From: PRDV01 sp963710865
Lineage (GTDB): Bacteria > Babelota > Babeliae > Babelales > Babelaceae
Assembly (NCBI GenBank): GCA_963710865.1
Contig: CAVQBR010000002.1
Span: 558,001 to 622,000 of the forward strand
Direction of reading: 5' to 3'
Length of the DNA: 64,000 bases
Shown here: positions 36,090-45,970 of the stretch, piece by piece
Layout: each line of letters begins with the position of its first letter
Position numbering within the stretch: position 1 is the first letter of the stretch
The notes under the pieces: generated by a model
Told to the model about the DNA's origin: nothing
Database searches by the model: none
Seen by the model: the letters and a program-made list of their open reading frames with translations, nothing else
Position numbers and translations under genes: made by a program

Positions 36090-38459
36090 ATGGTTAAAAA
36101 AAAATCGGTCATTATTGGCCTGAGCTTACTTGGATGTTCCTTCCTTATCAGCGAAGAAAAAAAGGATGCGCCTTCTTTATTCGATCGCAAGAAAAAAAAT
36201 GAGAATCTCGTTCCTTTCTCCTTTACAAAGAAGCCACTCGTTGACATCATTGAAGAGCTCTCTGCCAAAAAGGCAGTCAATGTCATACTGCCTCAACAAC
36301 CAGTAGAACTTGAAGCTATCAAAAAACAGTTCGTAACGTTTCATCCCCAAGGGCTCAAGCAAATCCCCCTCAATGAGGCATGGAATGCTCTCTCAACATT
36401 TCTGGAGCTCTCAGGGTTCGCTCTGAGCAAAAAAAATGATACCCTCTATACGGTTGTACGCATTGGAAGGCCCGAGGAAGCAGGTATCGTCAGAGAAATA
36501 CTTCATCTCTTTGTCAATACCCCCCCATCCGAACTTCCTTCGAGCGATGAACGGATACGTTATATCTATTACTTAAAGAACCTCAAAGTTCCTGGTCAAG
36601 AAGATCGAGACACCAATCCGATTGCTCGCATCTTTAAAGATATGCTCTCTCCCGGCACTCCGGTAGTCTATGAACCGAAATCAAATGGCATAATTATCAC
36701 TGATCGATCTGATGTAATCGCATCTGCCATGAAAATCATTTCTGAGCTCGATAACAGTGGATTTAAAGAAACTATCGAGGTGATCCAATTACATAACGTA
36801 CCAGCACGGGATGTCGTCAAAGTATTTGACTCTCTCAAAAAAGCCGCAGGCGAACCCGCAGGGTCACCGTATATTCGTGGAGGCGCACAAACCGAATCGA
36901 TAGGCTATTTTGCATCTGATACGAAGATTATCGCCGATGATCTTCATAATACGCTCATCCTGATGGGCCGCCAATCTGCCGTAGAACGAATTAGCGATTT
37001 TGTACAAGATTTTATGGATACAACCCCCGAAAAGGGCACATCAATACTTCATACGTACGACCTCCAGTATCTCAATGCAAAGGAATTCGCTGAGGTGCTC
37101 AAAAGAGTAGTGCAACCCTTAATGCCAGGAGGCCCTCAAGCAGCAGCCGGTCCCGTAGGTGGTCCAGAGCGGTACTTCCAAGGGGTCGTTGTCGAAGCGG
37201 AAGAAGTCAAAGCAGTCGAAGTCAAAACGACGACCGAAGAAATTACTCTTGAAGCAAAGGGAGGCTATACTCCTACAGGCCTTGGTGCACAACAAATCAT
37301 TACAGGAGGCAATAGACTCATCGTAGCTGCCTTAAACGATGATTGGGTCAAACTACGAGACCTCATAGAAACACTCGACAAACCACAACCACAAGTAATA
37401 TTGGAAGTTCTAGTTCTCGACATTCTAGGAACCAAACAGCACATTGTTGCTGGAGATATTCGTAATCTCACCCCCGAATGCTCGAATAATGGGGTACAAT
37501 TCCTTTCATCTAATATTACAGCGGTAAATAGTGCTATCGGAGCTGTACCACCAGAATTGGCGGTGGATCTACTTGGCGTTCTGGGAGGCAACCCTGGCAA
37601 CCCATCAATTGCCTCATTGTTAGCACCTGGCTCGCTAATCATTTCATTTAACGATCCGAAGACACCAGGTATTTTTGGACTACTGCAAGTACTTGACTCA
37701 GTATTAAATTCAAAGGTAATCTCACATCCCTATTTGCTTACCACGAATAACCAAAAAGCAACAATTGCATCACAAACTCTTATTCGAACACAGGGTGACG
37801 CAGTACCAGGAGCTGCCGGTGTAATTACCATTGAGATCGTGGACGTTTCCGCAACTTTGCAAATCCAAATGATTCCTCGTTTAAGTTCAGCAGAGCGTCT
37901 CAGCTTACAGATAGCGGTCGATATTAACGAGTTTACTAATGTGTCAACACTTACCCGTTTAACAAGGCGGGTAAATACCAATGCCAATCTAGGCAGTGGA
38001 CAGATTCTCGTTATTGGAGGTCTGACGCAGATCACTCAAACCGATATCAAAACAGGAACTCCTCTCCTTCAAGACCTGCCTTTGATAGGATCATTCTTCA
38101 GTGGCAGGAATAAGACCACTACAAAGAGCAATCTAGCTATTTTTATATCGCCGACGATCATCCAACCAAAATTACGCGGTGGCTTAAATGTGTATACTGC
38201 AGATAAAATACGTAAAGCGCGCAGAGATATAGAAGACATTGTGGTATTTAATAATCAGCGCGATCCTATTACTCGACTATTTTTTAGAACACCTGGAGGC
38301 TCAGATCAACTGTTACGAGACTATCTTACTGAGGTTACCAATCCACCTGATGCTGAAGCAATTAAATCAGCAAAAGAGAAGAGAATGCAGCGTCCACGCA
38401 CAGCACCTCCACGTACAACACGCCCGAAGAGGGGACTAGTCCATGAGCTACCTGCATAA
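36090..38459 (+). CDS. second secretin-family protein
   Basis: From the ATG at 36090, one base after the previous stop, the product is about 789 residues; an upstream in-frame TTG at 36057 would overlap the PilO-like gene. It has a signal peptide with a Cys near residue 16 (SLLGCS, possible lipoprotein). N0/N1-like domains (with VIQLHNVPARDVVKVFDSL) and a C-terminal secretin domain (SHPYLLTTNNQKA, GSGQILVIGGL, LLQDLPLIGSFFSGR) follow, ending in a short basic tail. It is a close paralogue of the next gene: both share SFNDPKTPGIFGLLQ and the overall plan. Three secretins in a row may form hetero-oligomers or distinct channels. Confidence 0.88.
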   Translation: MVKKKSVIIGLSLLGCSFLISEEKKDAPSLFDRKKKNENLVPFSFTKKPLVDIIEELSAKKAVNVILPQQPVELEAIKKQFVTFHPQGLKQIPLNEAWNALSTFLELSGFALSKKNDTLYTVVRIGRPEEAGIVREILHLFVNTPPSELPSSDERIRYIYYLKNLKVPGQEDRDTNPIARIFKDMLSPGTPVVYEPKSNGIIITDRSDVIASAMKIISELDNSGFKETIEVIQLHNVPARDVVKVFDSLKKAAGEPAGSPYIRGGAQTESIGYFASDTKIIADDLHNTLILMGRQSAVERISDFVQDFMDTTPEKGTSILHTYDLQYLNAKEFAEVLKRVVQPLMPGGPQAAAGPVGGPERYFQGVVVEAEEVKAVEVKTTTEEITLEAKGGYTPTGLGAQQIITGGNRLIVAALNDDWVKLRDLIETLDKPQPQVILEVLVLDILGTKQHIVAGDIRNLTPECSNNGVQFLSSNITAVNSAIGAVPPELAVDLLGVLGGNPGNPSIASLLAPGSLIISFNDPKTPGIFGLLQVLDSVLNSKVISHPYLLTTNNQKATIASQTLIRTQGDAVPGAAGVITIEIVDVSATLQIQMIPRLSSAERLSLQIAVDINEFTNVSTLTRLTRRVNTNANLGSGQILVIGGLTQITQTDIKTGTPLLQDLPLIGSFFSGRNKTTTKSNLAIFISPTIIQPKLRGGLNVYTADKIRKARRDIEDIVVFNNQRDPITRLFFRTPGGSDQLLRDYLTEVTNPPDAEAIKSAKEKRMQRPRTAPPRTTRPKRGLVHELPA

Positions 38460-40779
38460 AGCTCTTATTTGCGCATTTATTGTCACAACCCTTTCATCAG
38501 ATGAAGGTTCGCCCGAGCTGATTCCCTTTTCCTTTGAGAAAAAGCAGCTCATTATGATTATTGAAGATCTTGCAAAGCGCCAAGGCTTCAATATCATCCC
38601 TCCTCAAGCAGCTGCAGATCTTGAAGCTCTCAGACAACAAAGAGTGAGCTATAGACCTCTTACGCCGCTCATTTCGGTTAAAGAAGCTATGAAACTCCTT
38701 TTAACCTTTCTTGAGCTCTCTGGGTTTAGCCTGATTCATAAAAAGGAAGATACCTATGTCATCGTCCGAAACCGTTCAGTCGAAGGAGGCGCAGCGACAC
38801 GGGATACTTTACCCCTTTATGTGGATAATACTCCGCTTCCAGAAACAGATGAGCGAATTGCCTTCATTTATTTCTTGAAAAACATCAAGGTTCCAACCCT
38901 TGCTGAGAAAGAGACCAGTGGGTTATCTAAGATGCTTAAAGATCTCGTTTCATCAGATGGCATCTTTCTTTTTGATCCTGCATCCAATGCAGTGATTATC
39001 AAAGATAAAGCATCGCACATCGGTGCAATTAAGCAGATTCTCGAGGAATTTGAGAGATCAGGAATTAAGGAAACGGTAGTCTACATTCCACTTGTAAACG
39101 TAACTGCCACTGACGTCGTTACCGTATTTGATTCTCTTAAAAAGGCTTCAGGAGCACCCAACCCACAGGCACCCTTTACTCCATCAGGTCCTCATGATCA
39201 ATCGTATACCTACTTTGCTCAAGATACAAAGGTGTTTGCAGATACCACACGCAACGCGCTTATCGTCATGGGCGGGGAAACAAATGTAAATCGCATCAGT
39301 GATTTCGTAGCGGATAATATTGATATCGCTCAGGATAAAGGTGAATCGATATTACATACCTATACTTTGCAATATTTAGATGCTCAGACATTTGCACCTG
39401 AGCTTTCCAAAGTAGTTTCGTCATTCTTAAGTGATGGGCAAGCGCAGCAAACTCCCTACCGAAAAGGCGAAGAACATATCTTCAAGGGAGTACAGATCCT
39501 TGCTGAATATCCTTCAGCTCCTCCTCAGAAATTTGCTACGGACGAAGTCGTATTCGATAAGGGGTACCCTGAGCATGCCGGCATCGAAGGAATTCCGCAA
39601 CTTCATGGTAATCGCCTCATCATTGCGGCCAGACAGGCTGATTGGCGCATTATCAAGCCGCTCATTGAAAAGCTGGATAAGCCTCAGTACCAAGTAATTC
39701 TCGAAATGCTCATTGTTGATTTTACTAATGATGATACGACCGCAGTTGCAGGATCAGTACGCAATCTCGCCGATGGTGCATTACCCTGCGGTGTTCAATT
39801 TCTGGCATCACATATTACCCCAGTAACAAACGTACTTGGTACAACGCCTGTACAATTAGCTGAAGACTTGCTGAATGTGGTAGGACCCAATAGCGTAGCA
39901 ACAGCAGTTACTCCAAATTCAACACTGATCTCCTTTAATGACCCAAAGACACCCGGGATCTTTGGTTTACTGCAGATCCTCCAACGCGTACTCAAATCGA
40001 AAATAAGCTCGTATCCCTATTTAGTCGTCACGAATCACCAAAAAGGAAGTATTGAATCTGTACAACTCTTTAGAGCATCCGGCGAACTTGTTATAACAAC
40101 AAATGGAACCTACACGATCCCTCAAGAAGATGTTACCGCTACCATCAAAGTTGTCGCCACGCCACATATCGTGACAGATGATCGCGTACGCATCGATATT
40201 GGATTTACTGTCGAATATTTTGTAGGTACGCAGCTTACCCGACTAACTCGAGGATTAAAAACAACAGCTACTCTTGCTTCCAACCAGATTCTCGCTATGG
40301 GAGGCCTTCTTCAAAGAACAGTCAATAGAACTCTTACGCGAACTCCTATTCTTGGAAATATACCGCTCCTTGGATGGTTTTTTAAAGGGGATAGCAGAGA
40401 AGATGTCCTCTCTAATATCGTACTATTCGTTTGCCCGACGATTATCGAGCCCCGAAACCGATCAGAATTGACCACCCGCACCCGGTCAAAGCTCTGCCAA
40501 GCAGGAAGTGATGATTTGCCACTCTACAATGAAAGGGATCCCATTTATCGGTTATTTTTTAAGCCACAAGAAGATTCTCTTGTAGATGATTTTTGTGAAG
40601 ATACGACTAACCTCAATAACTTCAAACTCAAGTCATGCAATCAAAAGCCTCTCGAGCTTCTCAAAGCTCCCTACATCCCTCGCAACATTCCTAAAGAATT
40701 TAATGTAGAAGAACTGAAAGAACTTTTGGCACTCAATGATACTCCCTTTTTCATGAGCACCGACCAGAAAACCGGCTAA
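38443..40779 (+). CDS. third secretin-family protein
   Basis: This 778-residue secretin overlaps the previous gene by 17 bases. It has a short signal peptide (MSYLHKALICAFIVTTLSS) and N-domains with YIPLVNVTATDVVTVFDSL. The secretin domain has SYPYLVVTNHQKG, SNQILAMGGLLQ, TPILGNIPLLGWFFKG and NIVLFVCPTII. It is clearly a tandem duplicate of the gene before it, though diverged, with the same SFNDPKTPGIFGLLQ block. The C-terminal 100 residues after the secretin domain are Cys-containing and acidic, unlike its sister. It is the last gene of the operon. Confidence 0.88.
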   Translation: MSYLHKALICAFIVTTLSSDEGSPELIPFSFEKKQLIMIIEDLAKRQGFNIIPPQAAADLEALRQQRVSYRPLTPLISVKEAMKLLLTFLELSGFSLIHKKEDTYVIVRNRSVEGGAATRDTLPLYVDNTPLPETDERIAFIYFLKNIKVPTLAEKETSGLSKMLKDLVSSDGIFLFDPASNAVIIKDKASHIGAIKQILEEFERSGIKETVVYIPLVNVTATDVVTVFDSLKKASGAPNPQAPFTPSGPHDQSYTYFAQDTKVFADTTRNALIVMGGETNVNRISDFVADNIDIAQDKGESILHTYTLQYLDAQTFAPELSKVVSSFLSDGQAQQTPYRKGEEHIFKGVQILAEYPSAPPQKFATDEVVFDKGYPEHAGIEGIPQLHGNRLIIAARQADWRIIKPLIEKLDKPQYQVILEMLIVDFTNDDTTAVAGSVRNLADGALPCGVQFLASHITPVTNVLGTTPVQLAEDLLNVVGPNSVATAVTPNSTLISFNDPKTPGIFGLLQILQRVLKSKISSYPYLVVTNHQKGSIESVQLFRASGELVITTNGTYTIPQEDVTATIKVVATPHIVTDDRVRIDIGFTVEYFVGTQLTRLTRGLKTTATLASNQILAMGGLLQRTVNRTLTRTPILGNIPLLGWFFKGDSREDVLSNIVLFVCPTIIEPRNRSELTTRTRSKLCQAGSDDLPLYNERDPIYRLFFKPQEDSLVDDFCEDTTNLNNFKLKSCNQKPLELLKAPYIPRNIPKEFNVEELKELLALNDTPFFMSTDQKTG

Positions 40780-40843
40780 AGGTCGCTCCCCCTCATACTT
40801 TTGCAACGCATTTTTTAGTAAGCAACGGCCTTTCATCCCTTAA

Positions 40844-40864
40844 TGAGCGCATAATTAGCGCTCA
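40844..40864. other. inverted repeat upstream of an ankyrin gene
   Basis: TGAGCGC (40844-40850) and GCGCTCA (40858-40864) are perfect complements around a 7-base loop. No T-run follows. It lies 65 bases after the third secretin and 34 bases before a consensus -35, so it could be a 3' hairpin of the operon or an operator. The equivalent region of the paralogous ankyrin gene (about 46155-46190) keeps the flanking sequence but not the perfect repeat. Confidence 0.4.
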
Positions 40865-40897
40865 ATCGTGATATTTACAGAAAGAGCGAAGGGTTAA

Positions 40898-40926
40898 TTG
40901 ACAAAAAATTATTTTTAGATTATTCT
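40898..40926 (+). promoter_or_regulatory. sigma70 promoter of ankyrin gene copy 1
   Basis: A perfect TTGACA (40898-40903), a 17-base spacer and TATTCT (40921-40926). The same promoter, diverged, precedes the paralogous gene at 46281. Confidence 0.75.
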
Positions 40927-40967
40927 AAACCACAATAACGACACTATAATTTATTAGGAATACCTCT

Positions 40968-41954
40968 ATGAAAAAAACTCTAACTCTATTAGCTCTTACC
41001 CCATTTCTCATTTATACATCAGCCAAAGGTATGCAAGAGAAAGACTTTTTCAAAATCATCACACTGTTCAATGACAATACGAGTCGACTTTCCTTGCTAC
41101 CCAAAGATATACAGGATGCTTGCATTAGTCTCTATTTACTTCACGCTGTTCAATCTAATCCAGGAGAGACACCCTTGCATATTACTTCCCGTAACGGCAT
41201 TGAGAAATTGGTTTCACGTCTCTTAGCAGCACAAGCAGATATACATAGTGCCGACAACCAAGGATTGACTCCTTTTGATTGTGCAGTTCAGAACAATCAC
41301 GCGCCCCTCGTTATGAGATTTATAAGAGCAGGGGCAGATATCGACAAATCCAACCACGATGGACAGACACGCTTGCATTTAGAAGCGAAATGCGGCCATG
41401 TTGCTGGGGTTCAAATACTTTTAGAAGCAGGTGCTAATAGAGATAAACCTGATAACAAAGGACTGACACCATTGCATGCGGGAGCAGAGGTGGGACACGC
41501 TGCTGCAGTTAAAGCACTCGTAGACGCAGGAGCAGCTGTAAATCAGACTGATAACTGGGGCAACACACCATTGCATCTGGCCGCGGAATGTGGACATATT
41601 GCCGTAGTTACCGTACTTCTAGAGGCAGGCGCGGATAGCAACCAACCTGAGCGCTGGGGAAATGCACCACTTCATCTTGCAATCGGGCGCACTAGTCTTT
41701 CTGTCATTACTAAGCTGCTCGCTGCGGGAGCAGATATAAATAAAACAAACAGCGATGGAAATACACCCTTACATCTGGCTATCGATAAGTTGCACTATGC
41801 TGCAATCGCAAAGCTCTTATCAGCAGGAGCAGACGTACATATACCCAATTTCATGGGACGGACAGCTGCGCACGCTGCACGGGATGTATATGATAGAATC
41901 AAGTTCATAGTTCCCTATGTAACGTTTATAACATTGGTTCTTGCTGTAAAATAA
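40968..41954 (+). CDS. secreted ankyrin-repeat protein, paralogue 1
   Basis: This 328-residue protein has a signal peptide (MKKTLTLLALTPFLIYTSAKG) and about seven or eight ankyrin repeats from about residue 60 to 300. A C-terminal hydrophobic segment (about 309-328, IVPYVTFITLVLAVK) could be a membrane anchor. It is highly similar over its whole length to the protein at 46281-47282, and their upstream regions are also homologous, so the pair arose by a recent segmental duplication. The C-termini differ, as if the ends had been exchanged or had drifted. AGGA precedes the ATG. Likely role: exported protein-binding factor. Confidence 0.88.
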   Translation: MKKTLTLLALTPFLIYTSAKGMQEKDFFKIITLFNDNTSRLSLLPKDIQDACISLYLLHAVQSNPGETPLHITSRNGIEKLVSRLLAAQADIHSADNQGLTPFDCAVQNNHAPLVMRFIRAGADIDKSNHDGQTRLHLEAKCGHVAGVQILLEAGANRDKPDNKGLTPLHAGAEVGHAAAVKALVDAGAAVNQTDNWGNTPLHLAAECGHIAVVTVLLEAGADSNQPERWGNAPLHLAIGRTSLSVITKLLAAGADINKTNSDGNTPLHLAIDKLHYAAIAKLLSAGADVHIPNFMGRTAAHAARDVYDRIKFIVPYVTFITLVLAVK

Positions 41955-42099
41955 ACTCTTTCATGAAGACAGCTTTCATAGGAAATGGATCGAGGGCTTT
42001 TAAATAACCGCTTTCAAATCTTAAAAAAGCATGGGAGCATGAAGGAAATCTTCTCGATTTTCCCTAACTTTCCAGGCTTTAATCGAAACAATCAAGGCA

Positions 42100-42466
42100 C
42101 ATTGAGCAGACCTCCACAGAAGAAACTTGATATATTCTACGTGTATGATCATCAAAAAATTCTATGATCCCCTGGTTCAAATCGGCTATCCCTTCAATAA
42201 CTTCTCTGGCATGACCATTTTCCCTAATAATGACCTGATTAGTTCCATGGAGAATCTGAAATAGCCGCCTCAAGGTTGGCCTTGCAGTCGGCTTATTAAT
42301 TTGGTTCGGCAAAGACAAACACTATGACCATTAATAAACTCTGAATGCGAGATGGTTTCTTGATAAGGAATGACGAAGTAAAAAAACAGCAGATCCTTCA
42401 AGAAACCGAAGGGTTTTTCAACCGCACTGTTTTTCGCTTTATAGCCTTGTATGATTTCATCAATAG
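42100..42466 (-). pseudogene. C-terminal remnant of an IS1634/IS4-type transposase
   Basis: Reading the minus strand across frames gives IDEIIQGYKAKNSAVEKPF, then GFLKD..FF, FLIKKPSRIQSLLMV and NQINKPTARPTLRRLFQIL. These are the typical blocks of the C-terminal end of IS1634-like DDE transposases (the E of the triad followed by RFLKDPLFF, KKPERI and RPTMRWIFQL). At least two frameshifts separate the blocks and the N-terminal two-thirds is absent. The family call is from memory of conserved blocks. Confidence 0.6.
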
Positions 42467-42697
42467 AAAAAAAAGTAATTGACGATAAAATAAAGTATTT
42501 CTCTTACGATAAATCAAATTTTCGAGATAGTGGTCTGCATGCGAGCTAAAATAGTGACCGAAATCAATGGTAGCATGAAAAAAAGACTCAGCACATGGAA
42601 GAGCTGTCATGGTGCCGAGTACACTACAAAAGTGAGCGGGAGAGCCCTTGGACGAAGGCTTCCGCGCTCACTTAATAAGCATATTTTCGCTTATACC

Positions 42698-44965
42698 TTA
42701 TTTCGTTAAAGATAAATTGAACCACTCAGCACTGCTCGTAGGATAACTTGACAAAGTACCGGAAGCAATGGGCGGCACTCCTGGCGGCACTCCCGACCAG
42801 TTGACAGCATAATTGGTAGTTACACTCGGAACCACGCCATTATTGAAAGCCTTGTTTTGTAAATAAGCATTGCTCGTGATAGGGAAGTTATAATCGACAA
42901 AGCCATTGCTATCACAATTATCAACATTATTATTCTGAACTGTACCATTAGCAGAGCCCACATCCAAAATGATCCCATTGAGACAATCACTAACACTATT
43001 ATTGGTAATCAACGGATTAGTTACCTTCGACACAAAAATGCCTGCACTACCACCATTGCTATCCAAAGGAACGCTGCCTCGGACATCCGATACACGATTA
43101 TCCTTGAGGAAGAGATTGGTCATGCTAGAATTCGGATAAGAAGCCGCTAAAATACCAGCCACGCCAGCGGAAGGCGATAGAGTAGTAATATGACTAATGG
43201 TATTACCCTCTAGTGTGATGTTATTATTAGTGCTCCCGTTTGGCCCCGACGTTCCTGCTTGTAGCAATATTCCTTGTGCACTACCGCCGCCCAAAACATC
43301 ACCTATGGTACAATTCTTGACGCGTAAATTACGAGCATTCTCGATAAGCGGCAAACCGTGTTCAGGAAATGTGCTCAAATGCAACCCAATGGTACTAGCA
43401 CCAGAATTAAGAGAATTGGAGCCAGTGAATTGGCAATTTTGGAAATCAACGTTCTTCATACTAATGATGTCCACACCAGTTACTTGAAGAGGTACACTGT
43501 CAGCAAAAGGATTGAGGGCAGTAGCATTATTGAATTGACAATTTTCGAATTTCAAACCATTGTTAGAAACGGCAGGAATACTAAGATCGCTACAATGAAA
43601 ACCTTCTGTCAGCAGGTTAAGCGAGTTGAGCGAGGTGGGGTTGTTGAATTGGCAGTTAGTTATTAAGGCTCCTTCTAACAAACCATTCTCGCATCCAGTA
43701 AGCAACTCACCAAAGCTGCTAGCAGAGGTGTTATTAAATTGACAGTTATCGACTCTCATATTTCTAATCGCACCGGTTCCCATGCCTGTTATATGATTGG
43801 GGATAGGATCTCCTATATCATCACTGAATTGGGTAGTATTATTGAAAGTAGAATTGAGAATTTTCACGTTTTCACTGATAATGAGGTGCAAGCCGGCGAT
43901 ATAGGGGGTAAACTGCGCAAGACGAAACGACGTATTATTAAATTCACAATTTTTTACTATCAAATTGTCGGTATTTTGAATATCCACCGCAATAGAGGTA
44001 TTGTTATTAATGCGACAAGATTCGATGATGACGTTGAAATAATATTTTGGTTCATCATATCCTACCACCGGATCATTGATAGCGGCAAAGGTACCATCCA
44101 ATTGAATTCCTGAAATAATAAGCGGAGCTCCTGGAGGCAAAAGAGGAAAGCCAAAACCACCGTTGTTAATAATGTTCAGATTTTCAAAGAGTAGGCCGTT
44201 AACGTTGGTAGTGGGAGGAATATTTTCAGCAGCTGACAGAACATTGCAAGAAATAGCTCCTTGGGTAAAGAGTTGAATACCACCATTAATAATGGCAATG
44301 TTTCTCAAACTCTGAGTCTGCCAGTTGTCAGGGGAATTAATAAAGACTCCAACCACACCTACGGTAAAATCTGCTTGAAAGATGTTAAAACCATTCAGAT
44401 CCAAAACCACATTTGATGCTGAGATAGTGATGGCGGCGATCTGAGCAGGAACATCTGCTGTAGCCAACCAAGCTAAACGCTTAGCTTCAGCTGCTTGCAT
44501 ATGTTGTTCCACAATGGGTCGCACGTCTTGATAGGATTTGATATTGGCATTATCAATATCTTGTCGCAATTTAGCGGCATCCACATCATAATCACGCAAT
44601 ATAGGCTTAGTTGCTCCCCGAATTTTAGCAGCTGCTTCCGCTGCCTCAACCATGCTCTCAGGAGTAGAAGCAATAGCTGAGCCACTTGGGCTAAAATAAA
44701 TATTCTCGCATAGTTTATAATAGCCAGGCTTTTTAATCACAAAACCTTTAGTACCAACACATTCTTGGGTAATTCTGTGACATTTGCGCTTTTTTGAATG
44801 ATGATGCGAAAGATGTTTCTCTTTACTATGATGTTCCTGTTTAAAATGTTCGCCATTTGATCTGATCTGATCTGATTTGATCTGACGGTCTTTGCCGGAG
44901 CAGAATCCGGAAAGCATAAGCATACTAGCAGAAATGGTGAATAATTTGAATTGAATAAATTTCAT
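42698..44965 (-). CDS. secreted right-handed parallel beta-helix protein
   Basis: This 755-residue protein has a signal peptide (MKFIQFKLFTISASMLMLSGFCSG). A His/Lys-rich stretch (about residues 40-62, with HHSKEKHLSHHHSKKRKCH) follows, then a linker, then from about residue 170 a long series of beta-helix coils with asparagine ladders such as VKNCEFNNT, VDNCQFNNT, TNCQFNNPT, FENCQFNNA and FQNCQFTGS. Such folds occur in polysaccharide lyases, adhesins and autotransporter passengers; no catalytic motif is evident, so surface or structural binding is as likely as enzyme activity. The His cluster could bind metal. Six pentanucleotide units lie within codons 27-37, a possible phase-variation tract. 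It sits between transposase and duplication remnants. Confidence 0.78.
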   Translation of the reverse strand: MKFIQFKLFTISASMLMLSGFCSGKDRQIKSDQIRSNGEHFKQEHHSKEKHLSHHHSKKRKCHRITQECVGTKGFVIKKPGYYKLCENIYFSPSGSAIASTPESMVEAAEAAAKIRGATKPILRDYDVDAAKLRQDIDNANIKSYQDVRPIVEQHMQAAEAKRLAWLATADVPAQIAAITISASNVVLDLNGFNIFQADFTVGVVGVFINSPDNWQTQSLRNIAIINGGIQLFTQGAISCNVLSAAENIPPTTNVNGLLFENLNIINNGGFGFPLLPPGAPLIISGIQLDGTFAAINDPVVGYDEPKYYFNVIIESCRINNNTSIAVDIQNTDNLIVKNCEFNNTSFRLAQFTPYIAGLHLIISENVKILNSTFNNTTQFSDDIGDPIPNHITGMGTGAIRNMRVDNCQFNNTSASSFGELLTGCENGLLEGALITNCQFNNPTSLNSLNLLTEGFHCSDLSIPAVSNNGLKFENCQFNNATALNPFADSVPLQVTGVDIISMKNVDFQNCQFTGSNSLNSGASTIGLHLSTFPEHGLPLIENARNLRVKNCTIGDVLGGGSAQGILLQAGTSGPNGSTNNNITLEGNTISHITTLSPSAGVAGILAASYPNSSMTNLFLKDNRVSDVRGSVPLDSNGGSAGIFVSKVTNPLITNNSVSDCLNGIILDVGSANGTVQNNNVDNCDSNGFVDYNFPITSNAYLQNKAFNNGVVPSVTTNYAVNWSGVPPGVPPIASGTLSSYPTSSAEWFNLSLTK
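44857..44886. repeat. pentanucleotide tract in the beta-helix gene 5' end
   Basis: Six consecutive 5-bp units (TTGAT, CTGAT, CTGAT, CTGAT, TTGAT, CTGAC) lie in the coding region just after the signal peptide. Five is not a multiple of three, so gain or loss of a unit would shift the frame and truncate the protein. Confidence 0.6.
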
Positions 44966-45552
44966 TGCTCTGACCTTTTTTTAGAATCTTTAAAATCACG
45001 TGAATTTAATAAATGTGTGAAAATGTTTATCTTCTCATTGCGTTTTTCATTTTTACATGACTTGTTTCCCCTTAATAGTATTAACATGGAATAATTTTAG
45101 AACAGGAAGCCATTGAATTTCCACAGACGCTATTTTTGTTCTTTACCAATGCAAAATCCCTCAAGCATCGTGTTATGGCAAAGATTGTAAATACTTTCGT
45201 GTTGTAAAAAAGTTTCATACTATGTATTCCTTCATTAAATAAGTTGTATTATGTTCTTTTTTCTCAAGCGTTGTTTGAGTATCATTCGTCTTGCGGAGAA
45301 AATTCTCTTAATTCATCGTTGCTCCCTTGCAGATCGCCATCGACGATTGTTATGTACGATGCTCGATTAACTATTTAATACCATAACAAATGGATGTTTT
45401 GAAAATCAAGAATTTAGCATTTCTAAATAACGAGCTTTATGTAAAGAGAAAGTGAAACTCTTTATAAAAGAATCATGGCTACCAGTGATGTATAGTAACT
45501 AATAGTATAAATCAAATTTCTTGGCTAACCGTTTGCTCAATGTGAGAATCAA
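44966..45552. other. AT-rich intergenic region upstream of the beta-helix gene
   Basis: These 590 bases should contain the beta-helix gene promoter on the minus strand, but no pair close to consensus stands out. No ORF with a recognisable product was found. Confidence 0.4.
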
Positions 45553-45820
45553 GGCATCTTCACACACATTTAAGGTTTGAGTACGGTCAAGCTGCAAAAC
45601 TCGTAGCAGAAGGAGCAGATATACATAAACTTGACCGAGCAGGAAAGTCAGCTTTGCGTCATGCCATAGACAAGTTGTTAGTGCCCATACCCATAAGCGC
45701 ATGTGCTGGAATACTGTTTTCAATAATTGTAAACGTCGTTTGCAAAAGTCACAGATATTCAGAACTAGAACTACAGCTTAGTGATCAAATTGAGAAAAGG
45801 TCAGCTGATCTTCTATCATA
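45553..45820 (+). pseudogene. C-terminal remnant of a third ankyrin paralogue
   Basis: The open reading contains QAAKLVAEGADIHKL, RAGKSALRHAIDKLL and ISACAGILFSIIVNVV. It closely matches the end of the ankyrin protein at 46281-47282, including its C-terminal hydrophobic segment, but there is no start and no upstream repeats. The frame runs past the equivalent stop because of a small change and ends at 45820. Confidence 0.65.
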
Positions 45821-45940
45821 AGCAATCGACTATACTTAGCAACACGCTCAGAACGGCAGCAACTTCCGGCTTTTATCTGCCCAGCACTTGCGCCGACAGC
45901 TAAATAAGCAATAAAAGTATCTTCTGTTTCTGCAGAACGA
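45611..45940. repeat. 330-bp duplicated block, copy A (copy B at 47138-47468)
   Basis: This block and 47138-47468 are near-identical over long stretches. Both contain the 3' end of an ankyrin gene followed by the convergent 3' end of eno. Copy A is decayed and copy B is part of two intact genes. Confidence 0.8.
45778..45940 (-). pseudogene. duplicated 3' fragment of eno
   Basis: The minus strand encodes the last 54 or so residues of enolase (from TEDTFIADLAVG-like sequence to QLTFSQFDH and stop), almost identical to the end of the intact eno gene at 47306-48562. The similarity stops abruptly at 45940. It is a by-product of the same duplication that created the ankyrin remnant beside it. Confidence 0.75.
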
Positions 45941-45970
45941 GGGGTACGAAGCCTCTTGGAGTAGCAGCTA

